This document shows, in pieces, positions 19,928 through 27,397 of a DNA stretch of 64,000 nucleotides (positions are counted from its first letter, which is position 1; every line of letters begins with the position of its first letter). Where the stretch lies: the NCBI RefSeq assembly GCF_005311025.1, contig NZ_CP031747.1, positions 3,695,870 through 3,759,869 on the forward strand. Reading direction: 5' to 3'. The notes below the pieces were generated by a model. That model was not told the DNA's origin, did no database searches, and worked only from the letters and a program-made list of their open reading frames with translations. Source of the stretch: Alcaligenes faecalis (GTDB taxonomy: Bacteria > Pseudomonadota > Gammaproteobacteria > Burkholderiales > Burkholderiaceae_B). The translations under genes and the position numbers were made by a program.

Positions 19928-21421
19928 ATGACATTCATACTTGCTCTTGATCAGGGAACCTCCAGCTCGCGCAGCCTTGTGGTAGCGGCAGACGGCCGCA
20001 TTCTGGCCAAGGCGCAGCAGGAAACTCAGCAATACTACCCGCGTACAGACTGGGTGGAGCATGATCCCCAGGAAATCCTGGACACCCAGTTCCGGACCGC
20101 CCGGCAAGCGATTGAGCAGGCAGGGCTACGCCCTCAGGACATACACGCCATTGGCATTACCAATCAGCGTGAAACCACAGTGCTATGGGATCGGCAAACC
20201 GGGCAGGCTCTGCACAAGGCCATCGTCTGGCAAGACAGACGCGCCGAGGACTTCTGCGCCCAGTTGCGCGAACAAGGGCACGAAGCCACCATTACCGGCA
20301 AGACCGGCCTGCCTATTGATGCCTATTTTTCGGCCTCCAAGCTGCGTTGGCTGCTGGACTCCGTACCCGGCGCCCGTGAACGTGCAGCGCGTGGTGAACT
20401 GGCTTTCGGCACCATTGATAGCTGGCTGATCTGGCATTTAAGTGGCGGCAAAGTTCACGCCACCGATGTCAGCAATGCCTCGCGCACTCTGCTCTACAAC
20501 ATTCATAGCCAGCAATGGGACGATGAGTTGCTGGCCCTGTTCAACATCCCGGCCAGCGTCTTGCCCCAGGTACAGAGCTCCGCCTCCGAGTTTGGCCATT
20601 GCAGCCCCGAAATTCTGGGTAGCCCCATTCCCATTTGTGGTGTGGCGGGCGACCAACAAAGCGCCCTGTTCGGCCAGGCTTGCACAACACCCGGCATGGC
20701 CAAGAATACCTATGGCACAGGCTGCTTCCTGTTGATGCACTGTGGCTCGCAAGTCCCCCAATCCCATAACGGCCTGATCGCAACCAGCGCCGCCCATCAT
20801 GGCGATGCTCCCGCCTATGCGCTGGAAGGCAGCGTCTTTATTGGGGGGGCGGTGGTCCAATGGCTGCGCGATGGTCTGGGCGCACTGGAACATAGCGCGC
20901 AAGTCGAAGAGCTGGCTCGCAGCGTACCGGATGCACAAGGCGTACGACTGGTCCCTGCCTTCACCGGCCTGGGCGCCCCCTATTGGGATGCCCAAGCCCG
21001 CGGCACCATTACCGGCCTGACACGCGCCTCCACCATGGCCCACATCGCCCGCGCTGCTCTGGACAGCATTGCCTACCAAAGCGCCGCCGTGCTGCAAGCC
21101 ATGAATCGGGATGTACAGGCCAACGGCGGCCCGGCCTTGCACGAGCTGCGTGTGGACGGTGGGGCCTGCGCCAATAATCTTCTGATGCAATTTCAAGCAG
21201 ACTTGTTGGGCCTGCCTGTCGTGCGTCCCGTTACTATTGAGACGACCGCGCTGGGCGCCGCCTATCTGGCGGGCTTGGGCAGCGGTCTGTATTCAGGTCT
21301 GCCTGAGATTGCGGCGCTATGGCAATGCGACCGGGTTTTCGAGCCCATCATGTCGCGCGATGAAGCCCAAAACCTGATGCTCAGTTGGGAACAAGCCGTG
21401 CGTCAGGCACGCACTTATTGA
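19928..21421 (+). CDS. glpK: GlpK, glycerol kinase
   Basis: GlpK phosphorylates glycerol with ATP. The 497-residue FGGY-family kinase begins [15 protein letters not shown], the ATP-binding N-terminal motif. It has WVEHDPQEI, the catalytic-Asp region [14 protein letters not shown], and the second ATPase motif [15 protein letters not shown]. The frame is open 32 codons upstream, but the conserved N-terminus fixes the start at 19928. No glpF or glpR is in the window. Confidence 0.96.
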   Translation: MTFILALDQGTSSSRSLVVAADGRILAKAQQETQQYYPRTDWVEHDPQEILDTQFRTARQAIEQAGLRPQDIHAIGITNQRETTVLWDRQTGQALHKAIVWQDRRAEDFCAQLREQGHEATITGKTGLPIDAYFSASKLRWLLDSVPGARERAARGELAFGTIDSWLIWHLSGGKVHATDVSNASRTLLYNIHSQQWDDELLALFNIPASVLPQVQSSASEFGHCSPEILGSPIPICGVAGDQQSALFGQACTTPGMAKNTYGTGCFLLMHCGSQVPQSHNGLIATSAAHHGDAPAYALEGSVFIGGAVVQWLRDGLGALEHSAQVEELARSVPDAQGVRLVPAFTGLGAPYWDAQARGTITGLTRASTMAHIARAALDSIAYQSAAVLQAMNRDVQANGGPALHELRVDGGACANNLLMQFQADLLGLPVVRPVTIETTALGAAYLAGLGSGLYSGLPEIAALWQCDRVFEPIMSRDEAQNLMLSWEQAVRQARTY

Positions 21422-21448
21422 ACTTGCTGTTTTTTTGACGGAAACACC

Positions 21449-21901
21449 ATGCTGCAAAAAATCATTCTGGGCATTGCCATCTTCCTGATCGTGATGTTGG
21501 GCCTGACCTTTGGCGAGGCCATTTTCCACTACATTTCCTCGTACCTGGGATTCCTGTTCCATGACTTCATCGAATTGATGCAGCAAGTTCAGCGCTACCT
21601 GACCGTACATTGGGGCAAGGCGCTGATCGCCTTGATCATTACCATCCCGCTGGTGATCTGGATTTCCAAGAACAAGAAAGACGAAATGTCCAAGCCCAAC
21701 AGCCACCGCAAGATCGCGATTGTGCTGGCGATATTCCTGGGCTGGCTGGGCGTGCACCGCTTTTACCTGGGCCAGATCGGCATGGGCTTGTTATTCCTAG
21801 TGCTGTTTGCCATCTGGTCGCCGCTGGCCTATTTCCTGGCCTTGATCGACGCCTTGCGTTACGCCTTCATGGGCGACGACGAGTTCAAGCTGGCCCGTTA
21901 A
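21449..21901 (+). CDS. TM2 domain-containing membrane protein
   Basis: The 150-residue protein has two N-terminal hydrophobic segments (about 4-24 and 58-74), a basic linker and a C-terminal TM2 domain (about 88-140): LGWLGVHRFYLGQIGMGLLF with a second helix ending in DALRYAFMGDDEF. TM2 proteins are small membrane proteins of unknown biochemical role. It starts 27 bp after glpK with a GGAAA ribosome-binding site and may be cotranscribed with it. A terminator follows. Confidence 0.8.
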   Translation: MLQKIILGIAIFLIVMLGLTFGEAIFHYISSYLGFLFHDFIELMQQVQRYLTVHWGKALIALIITIPLVIWISKNKKDEMSKPNSHRKIAIVLAIFLGWLGVHRFYLGQIGMGLLFLVLFAIWSPLAYFLALIDALRYAFMGDDEFKLAR

Positions 21902-21918
21902 TTTCCAGACTGCTCACC

Positions 21919-21945
21919 AAAGCCCCACTTGCTGGGGCTTTTTTT
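21919..21945 (+). terminator. Terminator after the TM2 gene
   Basis: The stem AAGCCCC / GGGGCTT with a 7-nt loop is followed by a run of T, 20 bp after the stop codon. Confidence 0.9.
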
Positions 21946-22407
21946 ATGGCTGCCCCCTTCACGCATGCCAGAAGCCTGGCTACGTCAAATAAACAGGCTC
22001 CACTCAGGGCGTTTTGTGGACTTATCAGGGAAAACCACAGCCCATGCCGCTTGCAAGCCTAGTTCCTTGATTTCCAATGCTTATATTAGCCACCATACCT
22101 TCCAGGTATGCAAGCAAACCTTTTTAGTCTTGGAAATCCCCAAGCGGCTTCGTGTTCAATCGAATTGGGGGAGACACGCCAAGCCTCTAAAAGACTGGCA
22201 GCGGCGGCTCAGATCAAAAGTGTGAGGCCATTGTTGCTGGCTCTGTCTACACATCCGTTACCCGATGGTTTTACGTATAAAAACCCATCAATACGCCCTA
22301 TGGCACTCGCGTCCACGGCTTTATGTAGAGACACATCTCCGACTTGCATCGGAGGCCTGCAGACGACGAGGGTCACTACAAACATAACTAGATTGAGACA
22401 CAAGAAA
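21946..22407 (+). promoter_or_regulatory. Upstream region of the sulfatase gene
   Basis: The 460-bp gap has no supported gene, although the sulfatase frame is open back to 22108. It holds a perfect 17-bp palindrome CATACCT-TCC-AGGTATG (22094-22110). A second, bulged inverted repeat (GATGGTTTT at 22264-22272 against AAAACCCATC) surrounds ACGTAT. Both are candidate operators for a sulfur-responsive regulator; neither matches a consensus I can name. Confidence 0.4.
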
Positions 22408-24129
22408 ATGCGACGCACTAAAACTAGCTATTTACTGCGCAGCTTGCTGGGCCTGGCTTTGGCCGCCTGTACGCTAAGCAGTCACGCAGCCACAGAGAAA
22501 CAACGCCCCAATATTTTGCTGATCGTGGCCGATGATCTGGGATATTCAGACATTGGCGCGTTTGGCGGGGAAATTTCCACCCCTAACCTGGATGCCCTGG
22601 TCAAAGACGGCGTAGCACTGACCGACTTTTACGCGTCCCCCTTCTGTTCCCCCACCCGCGCCATGCTGATGTCAGGCGCGGACAACCACCAGGTTGGCTT
22701 TGGTGGCATGGCCGAACTGATGACGCCCCAGCAGCGCGCCCTGCCCGGCTACGAAGGCTTTCTGAGCGACCAGGCCCTGCCCTTCCCCTTGGTCCTGCAA
22801 GACAATGGCTACCGCACCTATATGGCGGGCAAGTGGCATCTGGGCGTGAAAGAGGAAGTCGCCCCACCCAATCGCGGCTTTGACCAGTCCTACGCCTTGA
22901 TGCACGGCGGCGCCAGCCACTTTGACCAAAGCGGCATCATCACCTTTGATGCCAATAAAGCACCGGTTGCCCTGTACCGCGAGAACGGCAAGGAAGTGCA
23001 ACTGCCCAAAGACTTCTACTCCAGCGAGTTTTTTGCCTCGCGCCTGATGTCTTATATCGATGCGGACAAGCGCAAGGACCAGCCTTTCTTCGCCTACCTG
23101 GCCTTTACGGCTCCCCATTGGCCCTTGCACGCACCCGAGGAATACATACGCAAATATGAAGGCCGCTATGACGCAGGCTATGACGTGCTGCGTGAGGAGC
23201 GTCTGGAGCGCATGAAGAAGCTGGGTCTGGTGCCCCAGGATATGCAAGGCTATGTGGGCAATCCGGCCTGGCCACGCTGGAAAGAGCTGAGTCCTGAACA
23301 GCAACGTGTTGAAAGCAAACGTATGGCCGTCTACGCCGCGATGGTGGAAGCCATGGATGCACAGATTGGCCGTGTCATCGAGCACCTGAAGCAAACCGGC
23401 CAGTACGACAACACCGTTGTGATCTTCATGTCCGATAACGGTGCCGACGGCAATACCGTGCTGGATGAAGGTGAAACCCGCGCCTGGGCCCACAAGCATC
23501 GTGATAACAGCTATGAAAACACGGGCCGTCCCGGCTCCTTTGTGGAATACGGCCCAGGCTGGGCGCAAGTTGGCTCCACGCCCTTCAATCTGTACAAAGC
23601 CTTCATGTATGAAGGCGGTATCTCGGTACCTAGCATCATGCGCGTACCCGGTGGCAAGCGTCAGGGCGAATTTGTGCGCGCTCCGGCCCATGTAACCGAC
23701 ATCGCCCCCACCATTCTGGCCTTGGCCCAGATCGAACAGCCCAAGGGCGAGTACCGCGGCCGCCAGGTCATCCCCATGCAAGGCAACTCCATGGTCGATG
23801 TGCTGACCGGTCGCAGCGATCAGGTCCATGAAACCTTCCGCCAAGGCTGGGAGCTGAATGGCCGCCGCGCCATGCGCGTGGGTGACTGGAAAATCGTGTA
23901 CGCCAATGCACCGTGGGGCAAAGACCGCTGGGAACTGTTCAATGTGGTCGAAGACCGCTCCGAGCTGAATGACCTGTCCGAAAAACATCCTGAAAAGCTG
24001 AAAGAGCTGATTGCCGAGTACGAGCAATATGCCAAGCGCAACGGGGTGGAGGATTTTGAAGGTCTGGCTTCGCGCCCTGGCTACAGCAACAGCCTGAACT
24101 ACTACAAGGATCTGGATGAAGTCCTTTAA
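22408..24129 (+). CDS. Arylsulfatase, exported
   Basis: This type I sulfatase hydrolyses sulfate esters with a formylglycine cofactor made from Cys80. The C-x-P-x-R motif is CSPTRAMLMSG (80-90). Metal ligands are in VADDLGYSDIGAFGG (40-54), and the MAGKWHLG block and SDNGADGNTV follow. The pattern closely resembles Pseudomonas arylsulfatase AtsA. The start at 22408 opens a signal peptide (MRRTKTSYLL...) that could be cut after SHA (26) or lipidated at Cys21 (LAAC). Codons upstream are open but unlike the family. It overlaps the formylglycine-generating enzyme gene by 14 nt. 573 residues. Confidence 0.92.
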   Translation: MRRTKTSYLLRSLLGLALAACTLSSHAATEKQRPNILLIVADDLGYSDIGAFGGEISTPNLDALVKDGVALTDFYASPFCSPTRAMLMSGADNHQVGFGGMAELMTPQQRALPGYEGFLSDQALPFPLVLQDNGYRTYMAGKWHLGVKEEVAPPNRGFDQSYALMHGGASHFDQSGIITFDANKAPVALYRENGKEVQLPKDFYSSEFFASRLMSYIDADKRKDQPFFAYLAFTAPHWPLHAPEEYIRKYEGRYDAGYDVLREERLERMKKLGLVPQDMQGYVGNPAWPRWKELSPEQQRVESKRMAVYAAMVEAMDAQIGRVIEHLKQTGQYDNTVVIFMSDNGADGNTVLDEGETRAWAHKHRDNSYENTGRPGSFVEYGPGWAQVGSTPFNLYKAFMYEGGISVPSIMRVPGGKRQGEFVRAPAHVTDIAPTILALAQIEQPKGEYRGRQVIPMQGNSMVDVLTGRSDQVHETFRQGWELNGRRAMRVGDWKIVYANAPWGKDRWELFNVVEDRSELNDLSEKHPEKLKELIAEYEQYAKRNGVEDFEGLASRPGYSNSLNYYKDLDEVL

Positions 24130-25225
24130 GCTCTCCCGAGCCAAGGCACTGCTGACGGTATGCGGGCTGCTGACAGCAGCCCCGCTGCCTGCAACGGCAG
24201 ACGGCTCCGATACCCTCCCTCCTCCGGTTCCGGCCCACGATTGCCAAGCCTATAACGGCATACCAACAGGCTTCGGCCCGGCCAGGCAAGGAGCCGCCAA
24301 TCAGGCTGGTTTGGTCACCATTCCGGGGGGGCGCTTTCTGATGGGGTCCGACGAAGGCTATCCGGAAGAAAAGCCGGTACATCCCGTGGAGGTCCAGGCT
24401 TTTCAGATAGACCAGCACGAAGTCACCAATGCCCAATTCGCACAATTTGTGGCGGCCACAGGCTATGTCACCCAGGCGGAACGGGTGCCGGAATTTCCGC
24501 CGCATGTTCAGGTTCCCGAGCAGTATCGTCAGCCCGGATCTGCCGTCTTCACACCACCAGCAGCAACGCATGATCACGATCACCACGAAGGACACAATCA
24601 GCACGCCCCTTCCGGCAATTACAACTGGTGGGTATGGGTGCCGGGTGCCAACTGGCGGCATCCCGGTGGTCCCGATACCAATCTGAACGGCCGTGACAAT
24701 CATCCCGTCGTCCATATCGCCTACGAGGATGCGCTGGCTTACGCCCGCTGGTTGGGACGCGATCTGCCCACCGAAGAGCAATGGGAGTTTGCAGCGCGCG
24801 GCGGACTGGAAGGCGCTACCTACCCTTGGGGCAATACGCCTGAAGTGCGCGGCCGCTTGATGGCCAACACCTGGCAAGGTAATTTCCCCGCCCAGAACCT
24901 GCTGCGCGATGGCTACGAAGGCACCGCCCCCGTAGGCTGCTTCCCGGCCAATAACTATGGCCTGTGGGATTCGGTCGGCAATGTCTGGGAATGGACACGC
25001 AGTGCATGGCAGCCCCAGCATCGCCCCCTGGCGCCCAAACCCCTTCTCGTGGCAGCAACGGATGCCAACGGAAATCCGGCAACAGGCGTCATCAAGGGCG
25101 GCTCGTTTCTGTGTGCGGCGAACTTCTGCGTACGCTATCGCCCAGCTTCACGGCAACCCCAGGAAACCACCATGTCTACCCAGCATGTGGGCTTTCGTAC
25201 GGTGCTTAATGAAATAAAAAACTAA
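24116..25225 (+). CDS. Formylglycine-generating enzyme (SUMF1/EgtB-type fold), exported
   Basis: The FGE-sulfatase domain (about 66-366) has LVTIPGGRFLMGS (66-78), QIDQHEVTNAQF, DLPTEEQWEFAARGG and GNVWEWT. The paired active-site cysteines are C333 and C338 in GGSFLCAANFCVRYRP, the C-x4-C of true aerobic copper-dependent FGEs. It should convert Cys80 of the overlapping sulfatase to formylglycine. The N-terminus (1-28) is a signal peptide, which is unusual for a bacterial FGE. A histidine-rich insert (HDHDHHEGHNQH, 152-163) could bind metal. AAGGA lies 5 nt before the ATG. An alternative, a divergent sulfur-oxygenase of the same fold, is unlikely given both cysteines. Confidence 0.88.
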   Translation: MKSFKLSRAKALLTVCGLLTAAPLPATADGSDTLPPPVPAHDCQAYNGIPTGFGPARQGAANQAGLVTIPGGRFLMGSDEGYPEEKPVHPVEVQAFQIDQHEVTNAQFAQFVAATGYVTQAERVPEFPPHVQVPEQYRQPGSAVFTPPAATHDHDHHEGHNQHAPSGNYNWWVWVPGANWRHPGGPDTNLNGRDNHPVVHIAYEDALAYARWLGRDLPTEEQWEFAARGGLEGATYPWGNTPEVRGRLMANTWQGNFPAQNLLRDGYEGTAPVGCFPANNYGLWDSVGNVWEWTRSAWQPQHRPLAPKPLLVAATDANGNPATGVIKGGSFLCAANFCVRYRPASRQPQETTMSTQHVGFRTVLNEIKN

Positions 25226-25233
25226 GCTCAAAA

Positions 25234-25300
25234 GCCGGGCTCACCCTTGCCAAGCCCGGCACCAAACAACAATCCCCTCGCTTTTGACGAGAGGATTGTT
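25234..25300. terminator. Two hairpins between convergent genes (FGE gene and sulP)
   Basis: The first hairpin pairs GCCGGGCT (25234-25241) with AGCCCGGC (25253-25260). The second pairs a 13-nt arm AACAATCCCCTCG with CGAGAGGATTGTT (25268-25300, one mismatch, 7-nt loop). Neither has a proper T tract, so they may slow transcription or protect 3' ends rather than act as classical terminators. Confidence 0.55.
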
Positions 25301-25343
25301 CACTATCAAGTTCTTTCAGGGCAGACAAGCAAGGCATCAAGGC

Positions 25344-27044
25344 CTACGATGCCATTCCCGTTTCAGGCGTGGCCGTTTCTTTTTGCTTGACGGCCTGATG
25401 GTCCAGGGTCTCGCTGACGCTTTCCCACGCATTCTGCAAGCTATCAAAAACGCGATGCGCGTGAATCTGCTTGAACAGACCCATGCGAATCAGCTTGCGA
25501 CCCACTTTCTCGTTCGCCTCGCACAGCGCCACCATGACATTGCGCTGTTCCAGCTCCGCCAAGGCAGTCTCCAAAGCCTGCATGGCCGTCGCATCCACAA
25601 AAGGCACGTAATTCAGGCGCAAGACCACGGCCCGAACCTGCTCCGGCACCGTCAGCAAGGAACGATTCACCGCTTCCACACTGGCAAAGAAGTATGGTCC
25701 TTCCAGAGTCAGCACCGAAATATCCTGGCGCAACTCCTGGCTGAAGGACAAATCCAGTGCCCGCTGTAAACGGCGGCCTTCCAAGGCCCGCACTTGCACC
25801 CCATCCGAGGTGCGTTTGAGCACATACAGCATGGCCAGAATCACCCCAATATTGACGGCCACGACCAGATCCGCAAATACCGTCAGGGCGAAAGTCACCC
25901 ACAAAATGAACAAGTCAGCGGTAGGCATACGGCGCTGCAGGCGAACGACCAGCTTGGCCTGACTCATATTCCAGGCCACCATGAACAGAATGGCCGCCAA
26001 CACCGTCAGCGGGATATAAGCCGCCAGCGGGGCCAGCAACAGCAGAACCAGCACCAGGAAAATGACATGCACCACGCCGGCAATGGGGCTGTCACCGCCA
26101 TTACGGATATTGGTAGCGGTACGGGCAATGGCCCCGGTAGCCGCAATCCCGCCAAACAAGGGCGAGAGCACGTTGGCAATCCCTTGGCCCACCAATTCCT
26201 GATTGGAGTCGTGACGGGTCCCTGTCATGGAGTCGGCCACGACAGCGGACAGCAAGGACTCGATCGCACCCAGCATGGCAATTGCAAACGCAGGCCCGAT
26301 CAGCTCCACCACGCGAGTCAGCGTAATTTCCGGCCATTGAAACGACGGCAAACCACTGGGCAAGGCACCGAAGCTGGAGCCGATAGTGGCCACCGACTCA
26401 AAACGGAAAATCGCCTGGATAAGCGTGATGACCACCAGGGCCACCAGCGGTCCGGGCAAACGCGCCAGACTTGGGATCTTGGGCACGACAATCAGAATCG
26501 CTAGAGACAAAATCCCCAGCAGTGTGGTTGCCCAATCCAGGGACGGCAGGTTCTGCAGCAAGAACCAGAGTTTCTCGTGAAAGTGCTGGCCCTCGACGAC
26601 GGGAAGGCCAAAAAAGTCCCGCCATTGGCCCACCCAGATGATCACCCCGATACCGGCGGTAAAACCCACGATGACCGGATCGGGAATAAAGCGGATCACG
26701 GCTCCCAGGCGCAGCAGGCCCAGCAGCAGCAAGATCACCCCGGCCATCAGCGTGGCAATTTGCAGGCCCGCCACCCCATGTTGGGCCACCACCCCGGACA
26801 GAATGACAATGAAGGCCCCCGTCGGGCCGGCAATCTGCACCCGGCTGCCGCCAAATAAAGACACCGCCAAACCGGCAATAATGGCGGTATACAAACCCTG
26901 CTCGGGCTTGACCCCGGAGGCAATGGCGAAGGCCATGGCCAACGGCAAGGCCACCACCCCCACCACCAAACCAGCCAACAGGTTATTTAGCCAGTGTTTT
27001 CGCCCCAGGAGTCCGGCTCGACCCGCTTCCAGCAGTGCAATCAT
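25344..27044 (-). CDS. SulP family anion transporter with STAS domain
   Basis: This inner-membrane anion importer has 566 residues. The hydrophobic part (about 15-410) begins LLAGLVVGVVALPLAMAFAIA, a SulP hallmark, and has GGSRVQIAGPTGAF. A C-terminal STAS domain (about 435-550) has the VLRLNYVPFVDATAMQALE helix. SulP proteins carry sulfate, bicarbonate or dicarboxylates; the substrate cannot be read from sequence, but the convergent sulfatase operon makes sulfate plausible. Confidence 0.88.
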   Translation of the reverse strand: MIALLEAGRAGLLGRKHWLNNLLAGLVVGVVALPLAMAFAIASGVKPEQGLYTAIIAGLAVSLFGGSRVQIAGPTGAFIVILSGVVAQHGVAGLQIATLMAGVILLLLGLLRLGAVIRFIPDPVIVGFTAGIGVIIWVGQWRDFFGLPVVEGQHFHEKLWFLLQNLPSLDWATTLLGILSLAILIVVPKIPSLARLPGPLVALVVITLIQAIFRFESVATIGSSFGALPSGLPSFQWPEITLTRVVELIGPAFAIAMLGAIESLLSAVVADSMTGTRHDSNQELVGQGIANVLSPLFGGIAATGAIARTATNIRNGGDSPIAGVVHVIFLVLVLLLLAPLAAYIPLTVLAAILFMVAWNMSQAKLVVRLQRRMPTADLFILWVTFALTVFADLVVAVNIGVILAMLYVLKRTSDGVQVRALEGRRLQRALDLSFSQELRQDISVLTLEGPYFFASVEAVNRSLLTVPEQVRAVVLRLNYVPFVDATAMQALETALAELEQRNVMVALCEANEKVGRKLIRMGLFKQIHAHRVFDSLQNAWESVSETLDHQAVKQKETATPETGMAS

Positions 27045-27179
27045 CGCGCGTCCTTGTCATGCCCAGCCTGCTCGACACAGATGAGAAACAAGCAGGGCCT
27101 CAACCCAAATGAAGCCTTAATGATACTACTGCGTGTCAAAAAAACTTCACGTTAGTGATGGGCTTATTTGATGCGGCAT

Positions 27180-27346
27180 AAAAAAGGCCCCACGCTGCGC
27201 CTGCGGCTTGCGCTCCACCTCGCGGCCTGCATGCCGCTCGGATTCGCCAGGCACACAGCAGTCCGCAATGGACTACTGTGTGTCCAGGCTCATCCCCGAG
27301 GGGGCGCTTTTTACCGGGGGCGCCGAGCCTTGGGACGGCCCGGCGA
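27180..27346. repeat. Long form of a dispersed repeat, with nested hairpin
   Basis: The ends match the 76-bp tandem repeat at 32871-33022: the left part has CCCCACGCTGCGCCTGCGGC, and the right part has CCCCGAGGGGG followed by TGGGACGGCCCGGCG. About 80 bp of other sequence sit between these halves, including a 13-bp inverted repeat (27252-27264 with 27270-27282, one mismatch). The rest of the 27045-27397 gap holds only this element and the cadA terminator. Open frames across it are not supported. Confidence 0.75.
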
Positions 27347-27375
27347 AAAAAAACCCCACCTCTTTGAGGTGGGGC
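27346..27375 (-). terminator. Terminator after the metal ATPase gene
   Basis: The stem CCCCACCTC / GAGGTGGGG with a 3-nt loop is followed on the minus strand by eight T residues. It is 23 bp past the stop. Confidence 0.92.
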
Positions 27376-27397
27376 TCAGTGACAACGAACACGGAGT

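Noticed and set aside
22108-22407. Upstream extension of the sulfatase frame
   Set aside because: The added 100 residues do not resemble any sulfatase, and the signal peptide at 22408 gives a better start.
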